From: Chitinophaga arvensicola
GTDB lineage: Bacteria > Bacteroidota > Bacteroidia > Chitinophagales > Chitinophagaceae
Length of the DNA stretch: 64,000 nucleotides
Reading direction: 5' to 3'
Assembly: GCF_900110835.1 (NCBI RefSeq)
Contig: NZ_FOJG01000001.1
Location: forward strand, 3,999,499 to 4,063,498
A model generated the notes under the pieces. The model worked only from the letters and a program-made list of their open reading frames with translations, had not been told where the DNA came from and searched no databases. Positions 27,242-35,950 of the stretch are shown piece after piece (the stretch's first letter is position 1; the number at the start of each line of letters is the position of its first letter). A program made the translations under genes and the position numbers.

Positions 27242-28423
27242 ATGCAACAGGAAGAAATCATCGGCAGGCTGGTAGAAGGCGTATCCGGCTTTATTCAAAG
27301 GGAGCGGCCACAACTGATTCGTCAGGAGAATGTAAACGTATTATTATTCTATTGGCAAATAGGAACTAACCTGCTGCAGCTGCAAATGGATGGCAAACCA
27401 CTTATACCGCTTCATGATACATATGGTCCTTTATTTCAGCAGGAACAGCTGGAGAACATGATGCGATTAGCGACTATCGTATCGGATAGAAGAGAGGTGT
27501 CTCAATTGGCGGCGATGGTGGGTTGGTCGCATATCGTGCCTTTGTTGTCTTTGGAAGATCGTGAAGCACGTTTTTTCTATGCCTGGCTGGCAGCGCTTCA
27601 TAATCATACCGTAACAGAGATGGAAGCAAAGATGGCCACGGGACTATTTGAAAAAGTGACCCTGGCAAAAGGTGCGGAGTTGAAAAAACTGGTAGGCCTT
27701 TCAGCAGAAAAATTCAGCGTTACCACCTATCAGCAATTGAAATCAACAGGCCCGTTGCGTATGCGTATATTCATGTCCGGTATAACGGGCAACCTGTTCC
27801 GGAATGGCGCTTATCTTCATTTTCTTTCCACTACCGGAAGCGTAGATAAGGATATAGTGGTCTGGCAGATCGATAACTTCCGGAGCCAGCAGCATAGTGC
27901 AATGAATGCTTTTGTCAATGGCCTGTTCTGGCGCATTGGTAAGGAATACCGGGAAATATTTTCAGATGATGATCCGTCTATCCTTCAGGCGGTGGCGGAT
28001 GAACTGGTGGCCAGGCATGGCAGCAACTTCACTGCTGAGCATCTGGGGCATAGTATTTCTTTTGCACGTCAGCTGACAGATACTAACCAGGCATCTCAAC
28101 TGATGCACCTGGTTAGCTGGTGGCATATCATACCCTTACTTTCGCTGGATAGTTTTGCAGAGCAGCTTTTCTATGCACGTTTGGCTGCTGTAAAAGGGTT
28201 GACTGCCGCACAATTGCGCGAGAGTATTGCAGCAAATGAATTTGAATATCTCCCGGAGGATAATGAATATGGCTTGTCGAAAGCAGCAGACTTAACACCT
28301 GCTTCCGTGAGCCGGAAAGGGAATTCGACTATGGAGATCGTTTATGTTGGCCAGGATGGTATCAGGTATAATGCCAGTGTTAACCCGATTTTCAAGGATC
28401 CGCTGTTTTTGAGTTTGATATAG
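27242..28423 (+). CDS. Tandem DUF1016 N-terminal domain protein lacking the nuclease domain
   Basis: A 393-residue cytoplasmic protein built of two copies of the DUF1016 (YhcG-type) N-terminal helical domain. Copy A (about 10-145) contains VLLFYWQIGTNLL and WSHIVPLLSLEDREARFFYAWLAA; copy B (about 215-340) contains NGLFWRIGKEYREIF and WHIIPLLSLDSFAEQLFYARLAA. In typical members one copy is followed by a PD-(D/E)XK nuclease. Here the chain stops at NPIFKDPLFLSLI, which resembles the linker just before that nuclease, and no nuclease remnant follows. It could be a DNA-binding or regulatory derivative. The abortive-infection-like pair downstream supports a defence setting. Confidence 0.82.
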   Translation: MQQEEIIGRLVEGVSGFIQRERPQLIRQENVNVLLFYWQIGTNLLQLQMDGKPLIPLHDTYGPLFQQEQLENMMRLATIVSDRREVSQLAAMVGWSHIVPLLSLEDREARFFYAWLAALHNHTVTEMEAKMATGLFEKVTLAKGAELKKLVGLSAEKFSVTTYQQLKSTGPLRMRIFMSGITGNLFRNGAYLHFLSTTGSVDKDIVVWQIDNFRSQQHSAMNAFVNGLFWRIGKEYREIFSDDDPSILQAVADELVARHGSNFTAEHLGHSISFARQLTDTNQASQLMHLVSWWHIIPLLSLDSFAEQLFYARLAAVKGLTAAQLRESIAANEFEYLPEDNEYGLSKAADLTPASVSRKGNSTMEIVYVGQDGIRYNASVNPIFKDPLFLSLI

Positions 28424-28480
28424 TAGGTTTTGTTGTTTATGCTGATATTTAATTAGATAGGCATTTTTTTATATTTAAAT

Positions 28481-28509
28481 TGACACAAATACTGGTAATA
28501 TTTGTGTCA
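28481..28509. promoter_or_regulatory. Operator palindrome 1 upstream of the AbiE-like pair
   Basis: TGACACAAATA (28481-28491) and its exact reverse complement TATTTGTGTCA (28499-28509) form an 11-bp inverted repeat with a 7-base spacer. The half-site GACACAAAT recurs in palindrome 2, whose centre is 42-43 bp away, about four helical turns. Likely binding site for the DUF6088 antitoxin-like protein, by analogy with AbiEi, which represses its own operon through inverted repeats. Confidence 0.72.
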
Positions 28510-28520
28510 GTTGTAGATGA

Positions 28521-28553
28521 TTTGACACAAATATTAGCTAAATTTGTGTCAAA
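28521..28553. promoter_or_regulatory. Operator palindrome 2 upstream of the AbiE-like pair
   Basis: TTTGACACAAAT (28521-28532) and ATTTGTGTCAAA (28542-28553) form a perfect 12-bp inverted repeat with a 9-base spacer. Its right arm contains the predicted -7 promoter element, so a bound protein would block RNA polymerase. The ATG of the first gene lies 13 bases after its end. Confidence 0.72.
28539..28546 (+). promoter_or_regulatory. Predicted Bacteroidota -7 promoter element
   Basis: TAAATTTG fits the TAnnTTTG -7 consensus of Bacteroidota sigma-ABfr promoters exactly and lies 19 bases before the ATG at 28566. A TTTG at 28521-28524 could serve as -33 element, although the 14-base gap is shorter than the usual 19 or so. 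The predicted transcript would have a leader of about 15 bases. Confidence 0.5.
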
Positions 28554-28565
28554 CTCATAAAGTGA

Positions 28566-29168
28566 ATGGCATCTACAAAAGTTGAAATAAAGGAGATAGT
28601 GGCTACAGGAGGAGCAGGGAGAATTTATTTCGCAGAGGATTTTATGGATATTGCCAACAATGAGCAGGTAAGACTTGCCCTCTCCCGGTTAACGAAAGAA
28701 GGCATACTTCTTCGCCTCTCACAGGGTATTTATGTATATCCTAAAAATGACCCGATTGTAGGCACTGTAAGACCAGGTATAGACGAAATTGCGCAGGCCG
28801 TTGCTACACGTCAGCAGATTAAAATTCTACCCACTGGTGCTGAGGCGTTGAATAAACTAGGCCTCTCTACACAGGTTCCCATGAGAGCCGTATACAGGAC
28901 CGACGGCCCGTCGCAAAAAATAAAATTAGACAACTTTGTTATTGAATTTAAGAGAGTCAGTGCCCGTAAGATGTCTTATCAGGGCAAGCTTTCGAGTCTT
29001 GTTATTTCCGCAGTCGAAGAGTTAGGGAAAGAAAAAATTACCGATGCTATAAAAGGTAAGCTCAAACTAGTATTAAAACTTGAAAATCGTGTAGTACTAA
29101 TGAACGATTTAAAACGGGTGCCTCACTGGATCGCAACCGTTATTTTACCATTAGTCAATGAAGAGTAA
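28566..29168 (+). CDS. DUF6088 family protein, AbiEi-like antitoxin/repressor
   Basis: A 200-residue protein. The N-terminal third is a winged-helix-like DNA-binding region (MDIANNEQVRLALSRLTKEGILLRLSQGIYVYPK, about 30-62), and the rest matches the AbiEi-like antitoxin style (PTGAEALNKLGLSTQVPMRAVYRTDGPSQ). It is followed with an 11-base overlap by an AbiEii-type nucleotidyltransferase, the classic type IV toxin-antitoxin order, and preceded by two perfect palindromes, fitting autorepression. The coding sequence looks AT-richer than the neighbouring Sus genes, which hints at horizontal transfer. Confidence 0.85.
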   Translation: MASTKVEIKEIVATGGAGRIYFAEDFMDIANNEQVRLALSRLTKEGILLRLSQGIYVYPKNDPIVGTVRPGIDEIAQAVATRQQIKILPTGAEALNKLGLSTQVPMRAVYRTDGPSQKIKLDNFVIEFKRVSARKMSYQGKLSSLVISAVEELGKEKITDAIKGKLKLVLKLENRVVLMNDLKRVPHWIATVILPLVNEE

Positions 29169-30180
29169 GATGTTTAAATGGCATGTATTGCCGGAAGTGC
29201 AAAAAATAGATTTGCTAAATGAAGCCTCTAACAGAACTGGATATCCAACACAGGTAATTGAAAAAGATTGGTGGGTAACCATGGCGCTGAAAGCTGTTTT
29301 TAGTACGCCTTGGGCCGATAATCTTGTTTTTAAGGGAGGAACTTCTCTTAGTAAAGCCTGGAATCTGATTGAAAGATTTTCGGAAGATATTGATCTGGCG
29401 ATTGACAAAAGTGTGCTCGGATTCACGAATGAGTTGCTTACAGTCTCTCAGGTACGTAAATTAAGACGGGTAAGTGCGTCTTTCATGGAAAAAAAATTCC
29501 TGCCAGCCCTTAGATCAAGTATTGACAGTCATGAGATTGAACCTGATAGTTACACGTTGAAGATGGAGCCTGTGGCTACCAATGATGTGGATCCCAGAGT
29601 ATTGATCATACACTATAAATCTGTTCTTGCACCTGATGACTACCTATTGAACCGCGTACTGATTGAAATCGGCGCCCGATCATTAAAAGAGCCTTATAGT
29701 CCACGCCCCATCAGTTCATTTATATCTCAACTTTTCCCGGATACAGAAATTGCAGATGTATCTTTTGAAGTAGATACTGTTCATCCCGAGCGTACATTCT
29801 TTGAAAAAGTCTGTTTACTTCATGAAGAGTTTTGCAAATCTCCGGAATTAAGGAGACATGAACGGCTTTCACGTCATCCCTATGATTTGTATAGAATTAT
29901 GATGTCTGACCATGGGCCCGCTGCTTTAGCAAAACAAGACCTGTTTAATACTATTGTAAAGCATAGAAAACAGATGACGGCGATCCGGGGTATTTCTTAT
30001 GACAGACATACTTTTGATCGCATTGATTTCAGGATACCAACAACTTCTGATGCCCTTTGGAAAGAAGATTATAGAAAAATGCAACAAATGATATACGGAG
30101 AGAGGCCTACCTGGGAGGAGCTTATGGCACGTATGAACGAGCTGTTAGCTCTTTTCAGAAAAGCGGCAACAGTTACTTAA
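29158..30180 (+). CDS. AbiEii/AbiGii-type nucleotidyltransferase toxin
   Basis: A 340-residue nucleotidyltransferase. The fold signature is clear: GGTSLSK at residues 60-66 (the GS motif) followed by SEDIDLAID with Asp77 and Asp79 as metal-binding pair. Family knowledge: AbiEii-type enzymes transfer nucleotides to cellular RNA targets and arrest growth, giving phage resistance, and are countered by AbiEi. It overlaps the DUF6088 gene by 11 bases at its start and overlaps the convergent membrane-protein gene by 8 bases at its end. Active-site residues are intact, so the toxin is probably functional. Confidence 0.88.
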   Translation: MKSKMFKWHVLPEVQKIDLLNEASNRTGYPTQVIEKDWWVTMALKAVFSTPWADNLVFKGGTSLSKAWNLIERFSEDIDLAIDKSVLGFTNELLTVSQVRKLRRVSASFMEKKFLPALRSSIDSHEIEPDSYTLKMEPVATNDVDPRVLIIHYKSVLAPDDYLLNRVLIEIGARSLKEPYSPRPISSFISQLFPDTEIADVSFEVDTVHPERTFFEKVCLLHEEFCKSPELRRHERLSRHPYDLYRIMMSDHGPAALAKQDLFNTIVKHRKQMTAIRGISYDRHTFDRIDFRIPTTSDALWKEDYRKMQQMIYGERPTWEELMARMNELLALFRKAATVT

Positions 30181-30733
30181 TCTTCCCATTCCTCTTATCA
30201 AACACCACCCGCTTATCCGGCCCGCCATAAAACAACACCAGCTCCAACGTACTATCCGTTTCACTCCCCCATAAAATATCCTTTGCATGCCGGATGCGTA
30301 CAGCTTCATCGTGTAAATCCGCATCGCTGCATTGAAACACCTGTTGCTCCAGTAATCCCTTTTTTGCTATTACCTGCAATATCGGCGGTACCATTACACT
30401 ATATCCTACAATCTGTGCGCGGTAGTTTTCATGAAGGTCTTTATTCAGCCATAGCCCCAGCGGGGTGGTAGAAAATACCAACGCATAAAATGGTACGGCC
30501 ATAGGTAAAATACTGAGCACCACCGCCAATACCATGGCTCCCAGCAGCAGCTTTGCCAGGATCTTTTTCCAGTATAAAACAATGATGGCGAAGCTGCCCA
30601 GTAGCCAGCTCCAGAAAAGGAGGACGTCACTGTAATAGCCCCGGAGGCTGATCCGGTAGCAGTAGTATGCCACCATATCAGCCACCAGCAAAAGCGAAAG
30701 CACCGTGTATATTTTTAGAATCGTGTGTCGCAT
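30173..30733 (-). CDS. Integral membrane protein of unknown function
   Basis: A 186-residue protein with four hydrophobic segments in the first 120 residues (about 8-26, 35-53, 58-78 and 80-95) and a polar C-terminal domain (about 125-186) containing LLEQQVFQCSDADLHDEAVR and FYGGPDKRVVFDKRNGKIK. I do not recognise it. It follows the gene at 30738 with a 4-base gap, so the two form an operon that converges on the AbiE-like pair with overlapping 3' ends and no terminator between. Confidence 0.75.
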   Translation of the reverse strand: MRHTILKIYTVLSLLLVADMVAYYCYRISLRGYYSDVLLFWSWLLGSFAIIVLYWKKILAKLLLGAMVLAVVLSILPMAVPFYALVFSTTPLGLWLNKDLHENYRAQIVGYSVMVPPILQVIAKKGLLEQQVFQCSDADLHDEAVRIRHAKDILWGSETDSTLELVLFYGGPDKRVVFDKRNGKIK

Positions 30734-30737
30734 GGGT

Positions 30738-31391
30738 TTATAATGTAGCCAGCCTGATTAATTCGTTGATAGCAATAAGGCTTTCATTGCTGTGTTGCGC
30801 ATTTCTTTCTGAATGATTCCGGATAGTGGTCAGTCCTATCTTTTCTTTGTATGCAAAGATATTTTGTTCTTCTTCATCGAAGATAACATGCCGGGTCAGG
30901 AATTGGGTAATTGCTACCAGCCGTTCTTTATCCGGTTGTAAACTGGTTTGCAGCAGGCGCTGGGAGATAGTATGCGCAATATTTGCTCTTTCTGATGCGT
31001 TGCCGATAGTTAAAGGCAGCAGCAGAAAAAACAGGGAGGCATTATTGCCTGCATTGGACACTATGGTGGTTAGTTCTTTCCAGCTCAACAAAGATAAATG
31101 GAAATGACCACCGGTATTTCCCAGGTAGGTATCATTGAAAAAATAGATGGTTTCTTCCGGATGAAATTCCGCATAGAATGTCACGTCTTTATTGAGGGAC
31201 TGCTGATAGGTATAGCCATTCCAGGGTTCGGCTGTTGTTCCGGTCAGTTCTTCCCACCACGCGTCGGAGGGCATCTGGAAATGTTCGGGTATATAATCTG
31301 ATAACATAATTTCCTGCTCATCGTTTGCCGCAAACGGAAATTGCGTCAGGAGAAACAGGCAGAAATCTTTATTCGATACGTCTAAATTCAT
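30738..31391 (-). CDS. Hypothetical cytoplasmic protein, possible immunity-type fold
   Basis: A 217-residue soluble protein without signal peptide or membrane segment. The middle is aromatic-rich (AWWEELTGTTAEPWNGYTY, then TIYFFNDTYLGNTGGHFHL) and the C-terminal half is helical. Compact size and Trp/Gly-rich pattern recall immunity proteins of polymorphic toxin systems, but I cannot name a family and no toxin gene is adjacent. It is co-transcribed with the membrane protein downstream. Confidence 0.72.
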   Translation of the reverse strand: MNLDVSNKDFCLFLLTQFPFAANDEQEIMLSDYIPEHFQMPSDAWWEELTGTTAEPWNGYTYQQSLNKDVTFYAEFHPEETIYFFNDTYLGNTGGHFHLSLLSWKELTTIVSNAGNNASLFFLLLPLTIGNASERANIAHTISQRLLQTSLQPDKERLVAITQFLTRHVIFDEEEQNIFAYKEKIGLTTIRNHSERNAQHSNESLIAINELIRLATL

Positions 31392-31557
31392 ATAGCGGTC
31401 CGTTTTCGGGCAGCTTGAAAATTAAGAATTATTTCGAGGAATCCCCAAAAACTTCAACATCCCCTTTTTCCGGTTTATCCTCTTTTTCTCCTGCTTCGTT
31501 TACTTTCTCCCCGCCTCATTTTTTTGATCAGGGCATATTTGCGGGATAAATAATGAG

Positions 31558-32739
31558 ATGGCAATGAAAAGTAAAACAACCCGCAGCAATATAATACCCG
31601 GATTCCTGATAACAGGACTGTTCTCTGCTGCCTTGTACGGTTGCGGCGCCAGCGCCGGACATGGAACAGGCGCCCCGGCGACGCCGGAGCTGCCTGTAGT
31701 TCAACTGGATACCAGCAGCGCGATGACCAGCAGCGAATATTCCGCTGTGCTCGAAGGAAAAGTAAACGTAGATGTACGGCCACAGGTAGATGGTTATCTT
31801 GATAAAATATTTGTTGACGAAGGCAGCTTCGTAAAAGCAGGACAACCCCTTTTCCAGGTAAACGACCGGCCTTACCGGGAGCAACTGAATAAAGATATCG
31901 CCAACCTGCATGCCATGGAATCGTCTGTTAATACGGCGCAACTCGAAGTAGATAAAATAAAACCACTGGTCGATAATAAAGTGGTGGCCGATATGCAGCT
32001 GAAAACCGCCATGGCTTCCCTGCAAACGGCCAAAGCCAACGTGGAACAGGCCAGGGCAGCGGTAGCCGCCTCACAGATCAATGTAGGGTTTACGCTGGTA
32101 AAAGCGCCTGTGAGCGGATACATTGGCCGCATCCCCAAGCGGGTCGGCAACCTGGTAGGGAAAACGGATGCCACACCGCTTACCACCCTGTCTGATATCA
32201 GCGAAGTATATGCCTACTTCTCCATGAGTGAAAATGATTTCATGAATTTCAGTAAAGGCGCTTCGGGCAACACCCTGCAGGAGCAACTCCGCCTGCTGCG
32301 CCCGGTATCACTGATATTGTCCAATGGGGATCTGTTCCGGCAGAAAGGGCGTATTGAAATGGTAGATGGACAATTCAATAAAACCACGGCCGCTATCAGT
32401 CTGCGCGCCACTTTCCCTAATCCTGGTTCCATACTCCGTTCGGGTAATACCGGTAAAGTAAAGATAGAACAGCTGTTCTCCGGCATCATACAGGTACCGC
32501 AATCGGCTACACTGGAAATGCAGGACAAAGTATTTGTGTATGAACTGGGCGACAGCAACATTGTGAAACGCCGCATTATACAACTGGCCGGCGCCAACGG
32601 TGATCAGTTCATCGTAAAAGAAGGACTTAAACGTGGCGATAAAATCGTTACTGCCGGCATCGAAACACTGATGGAAGGTACACCGGTAATACCTGCCGGT
32701 ACGCATCCCGCAGATACTGCATCCGCAAAAAGAAAATAA
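31558..32739 (+). CDS. RND efflux periplasmic adaptor (membrane fusion protein)
   Basis: A 393-residue adaptor anchored as a lipoprotein (Cys in the ALYGCGASAG stretch). Architecture of the family: lipoyl half-motif VDVRPQVDGYLDKIFVDEGSFVKAGQPLF, helical hairpin (about 105-165), second lipoyl half with FTLVKAPVSGYIGRIPKRVGNLVG, then beta-barrel and membrane-proximal domains. An alternative start two codons downstream changes little. First gene of a three-gene efflux operon, 11 bases before the permease. Confidence 0.93.
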   Translation: MAMKSKTTRSNIIPGFLITGLFSAALYGCGASAGHGTGAPATPELPVVQLDTSSAMTSSEYSAVLEGKVNVDVRPQVDGYLDKIFVDEGSFVKAGQPLFQVNDRPYREQLNKDIANLHAMESSVNTAQLEVDKIKPLVDNKVVADMQLKTAMASLQTAKANVEQARAAVAASQINVGFTLVKAPVSGYIGRIPKRVGNLVGKTDATPLTTLSDISEVYAYFSMSENDFMNFSKGASGNTLQEQLRLLRPVSLILSNGDLFRQKGRIEMVDGQFNKTTAAISLRATFPNPGSILRSGNTGKVKIEQLFSGIIQVPQSATLEMQDKVFVYELGDSNIVKRRIIQLAGANGDQFIVKEGLKRGDKIVTAGIETLMEGTPVIPAGTHPADTASAKRK

Positions 32740-32750
32740 GACACTGAGCT

Positions 32751-35700
32751 ATGCTGAATAAAATAATACAACGACCCGTACTCGCTACGGTGATATCGGT
32801 GATCCTCGTTATTCTGGGGATCGTAGGACTTACCCGTCTGCCGGTGACACAGTTCCCCGACATTGCTCCTCCCAGCGTAGTGGTAAGCGCTTCTTTCCCT
32901 GGCGGTAATGCTGCTACCGTATTGCGTTCTGTAGTAACGCCCCTGGAAGAAGCCATCAATGGTGTGGAGAACATGACGTATATCCAGTCCAGCGCCGGCA
33001 ACGACGGTGTGGGCTCTGTCACCGTTTATTTTAAACTGGGTACAGACCCCGACCAGGCGGCCGTGAATGTACAGAACCGCGTATCACAGGTAACCAGCCA
33101 GCTGCCCACAGAAGTAGTACAGGCAGGGATTACCACCACCAAACAACAGAGTGGTATGATCATGATCCTGGATGTGTACAGCAATGATAAAAATAAATAT
33201 GATGAAGCTTTCCTCCAGAACTTCACCAAGATCAATGTGATCCCGGAAATCAAACGTATTCCGGGTGTAGGCCAGGCGCAGATTTTTGGCGCCAAAGACT
33301 ACGCCATGCGGGTATGGCTAAAACCCGCGCAGCTGTCGGCCTACAATGTAACGCCTGCAGAAGTAACGGCCGCTATCCGCGACCAGAGCCTCGAAGCCGC
33401 ACCGGGAAAGTTCGGTGAAGGCACCAATGAACCATTGTCCTATGTGATCAACTACAAAGGAAAGTTTAATCAGCCCGAACAGTTTGAGAAAATAGTGATC
33501 CGTGTAGCGCCCGATGGCTCTGTGTTGTACCTGAAAGATGTAGCCCGCATTGAACTCGGTTCGGCAAACTATACCACCGATAACCGCGTGAATGGTAAAG
33601 ACGCCGTTACCATGGCTATCTTCCAGACCAATGGTTCCAATGCCAACGAGATCCAGACATCCATCAAAAAGGTGATGGACAATGCCGCGAAAACATTCCC
33701 CAAAGGAATCGAATACGAGGTAACGATGAGTACCAAGGAACAACTGGATGTATCTATCGAACAGGTGAAATCAACCCTGGTGGAAGCGTTTATCCTGGTG
33801 TTTGTAATCGTGTTCCTGTTCCTGCAGGACTTCCGCTCTACACTCATTCCGGCCATCGCTGTTCCGGTATCGCTGGTAGGTACTTTCTTCTTCCTGCTGG
33901 TGATGGGCTTCTCCATCAACATGCTGACGCTGTTTGCCCTGGTGCTGGCCATCGGTATTGTGGTAGATGATGCCATCGTAGTAGTGGAAGCAGTGCATAG
34001 TAAAATGGAACGTACCCACCTGCCGGCGAAGGCTGCTACGATGTCGGCTATGAGTGAAATCACCGGCGCCATTGTATCCATTACGCTCGTGATGGCAGCT
34101 GTATTCCTGCCGGTGGGCTTTATGGAAGGACCTACGGGCGTGTTTTACCGGCAGTTTGCCTTTACACTGGCCATCGCTATCCTGATCTCTGCGCTGAATG
34201 CGTTGACGCTGAGTCCTGCGCTGTGCGCCCTCTTTCTGAAAAATACCCATGCGGGTGAAGATGGCCGCGAACATGCGAAGCAAGGTTTTGCAGGCAGGTT
34301 CTTTACGGCTTTCAATACCAGCTTCCAGACCATGACCAGCAAATACACACGTGGTGTGAAATGGCTGATTGCCCATAAATGGGTGAGCATGGGCGGACTG
34401 GCACTCATCACCGTTGCTACGGCATGGATGATGCAGACTACACCAAAAGGATTTATTCCGAATGAAGATGGCAGCTTTGTGGCCTTTTCATTGTCGCTCC
34501 CCGCTGGCGCCGGATTGGATCGCACGACCAACGTACTCCATAAGGCCGACAGTGTGCTGCAGCAGCTGCCCATGATTATATCCACCACCAGCATCTCCGG
34601 GTATAACATCCTGAGTAATGGCGCCAGCCCGGCTTATGCCATGGGCTTTATTAAACTGAAACCAATCAAGGAACGTGGAGACGTTCATAAGCTGGATGAT
34701 ATCGTAGGACTGCTCAACCAGAAGCTGGGCGCTATCAAAGAAGGTAGTTTCAGCGTGTTTACTTTCCCTACCGTACCGGGATTTGGTACGTTCAACGGGC
34801 TGGAACTGGTATTACAGGACCGCACCGGCGGATCGATTGAAAAATTCAGTGAAACCGCCAATAAGTTCATCGGCGAAATGATGCAGACACCGGAAATAGG
34901 CTTAGCCTTCACCATGTTCAAGGCAGATTTCCCGCAATATGAAATAGTAGTAGACCCGGTGAAAGCCAAACAACTTGGCGTGAGTGTGAGCGACCTGATG
35001 ATGACCCTGCAAACTTACTACGGTAGCAGCCAGGCGAACGATTTTAACCGCTTTGGTAAATACTACCGCGTCATGGTGCAGGCCACCCCTGAATCCCGTA
35101 ACAATCCCAACAGCCTGGAAGGCATTTTTGTGAAAAATGACCAGGGACAGATGGTACCGGCGAATAGTGTGATCACGTTGAAAAAAATGTATGGTCCGGA
35201 GATGATGAACCGTTATAACCTGTTCAATTCCATCAGCATCAATGCGATGCCGAAGCCAGGGTACAGTACCGGTGATGCGATCAAGGCAGTAGAGCGGCTG
35301 GCAGCCACCAAACTGCCTGCAGGATTCAGTTACGAGTGGACAGGCCTGAGCAAGGAGGAAACTACTTCCGGCAATCAGATGGTGATGATCTTTGCACTGG
35401 CGATTGTATTTGTGTACTTCCTGCTGGCGGCGCAATATGAAAGTTACCTGTTGCCACTGGCGGTACTGTTATCTATTCCTACCGGTATCCTGGGCGTGTT
35501 CCTGGCGATCCGGATGGCGGGTATCGACAACAATATTTATGTGCAGGTAGGACTGGTAATGCTGATAGGGCTGCTGGCCAAGAATGCGATCCTGATCGTG
35601 GAATTTGCCGTACAGCGGCGAAGAGCCGGCAAGCCTTTGCTGTCGGCCGCACTGGAAGCCGCGAAACTAAGGCTGCGTCCTATCATCATGACATCGCTGG

Positions 35701-35924
35701 CTTTTGTGGCCGGACTGATTCCGCTGATGACCGTAAAGGGACCGTCTGCGCTGGGTAACCATTCCATCAGTATCGGTACGGCCGGCGGTATGCTGTCCGG
35801 TGTGATCCTAGGGGTATTTATTATCCCGGTATTGTTCGTCATCTTCCAGTTCTTACAGGAAAAAGTATCCGGTAAAAAGGAAGTCGTGGTACAACAACCG
35901 GTGATGGAAACAGCCACCGTTTAA
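32751..35924 (+). CDS. RND family efflux permease, HAE1 type
   Basis: A 1057-residue inner-membrane pump of the AcrB/MexB family. N-terminal helix (MLNKIIQRPVLATVISVILVI), two large periplasmic loops, and the proton-relay residues: Asp406-Asp407 in GIVVDDAIVVVEAV and Lys944 in LLAKNAILIVEF. Full length for the family. Expected to export hydrophobic drugs, bile-like compounds or metabolites with the adjacent adaptor and outer-membrane channel. Substrate cannot be inferred. Confidence 0.96.
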   Translation: MLNKIIQRPVLATVISVILVILGIVGLTRLPVTQFPDIAPPSVVVSASFPGGNAATVLRSVVTPLEEAINGVENMTYIQSSAGNDGVGSVTVYFKLGTDPDQAAVNVQNRVSQVTSQLPTEVVQAGITTTKQQSGMIMILDVYSNDKNKYDEAFLQNFTKINVIPEIKRIPGVGQAQIFGAKDYAMRVWLKPAQLSAYNVTPAEVTAAIRDQSLEAAPGKFGEGTNEPLSYVINYKGKFNQPEQFEKIVIRVAPDGSVLYLKDVARIELGSANYTTDNRVNGKDAVTMAIFQTNGSNANEIQTSIKKVMDNAAKTFPKGIEYEVTMSTKEQLDVSIEQVKSTLVEAFILVFVIVFLFLQDFRSTLIPAIAVPVSLVGTFFFLLVMGFSINMLTLFALVLAIGIVVDDAIVVVEAVHSKMERTHLPAKAATMSAMSEITGAIVSITLVMAAVFLPVGFMEGPTGVFYRQFAFTLAIAILISALNALTLSPALCALFLKNTHAGEDGREHAKQGFAGRFFTAFNTSFQTMTSKYTRGVKWLIAHKWVSMGGLALITVATAWMMQTTPKGFIPNEDGSFVAFSLSLPAGAGLDRTTNVLHKADSVLQQLPMIISTTSISGYNILSNGASPAYAMGFIKLKPIKERGDVHKLDDIVGLLNQKLGAIKEGSFSVFTFPTVPGFGTFNGLELVLQDRTGGSIEKFSETANKFIGEMMQTPEIGLAFTMFKADFPQYEIVVDPVKAKQLGVSVSDLMMTLQTYYGSSQANDFNRFGKYYRVMVQATPESRNNPNSLEGIFVKNDQGQMVPANSVITLKKMYGPEMMNRYNLFNSISINAMPKPGYSTGDAIKAVERLAATKLPAGFSYEWTGLSKEETTSGNQMVMIFALAIVFVYFLLAAQYESYLLPLAVLLSIPTGILGVFLAIRMAGIDNNIYVQVGLVMLIGLLAKNAILIVEFAVQRRRAGKPLLSAALEAAKLRLRPIIMTSLAFVAGLIPLMTVKGPSALGNHSISIGTAGGMLSGVILGVFIIPVLFVIFQFLQEKVSGKKEVVVQQPVMETATV

Positions 35925-35950
35925 TCTCATCTTCCAAAACAAAAAAACAA

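Noticed and set aside
27242..28423. DUF1016 protein as a nuclease gene broken by a recent frameshift
   Set aside because: No coding remnant of a PD-(D/E)XK domain is visible in any frame after the stop; the following 140 bases are AT-rich promoter sequence, and the protein contains two domain copies, which a simple truncation would not give.
28481..28553. CRISPR-like repeat array
   Set aside because: The four similar 9-mers are in alternating orientation and form two palindromes; there are no uniform spacers or cas genes, so an operator explains them better.
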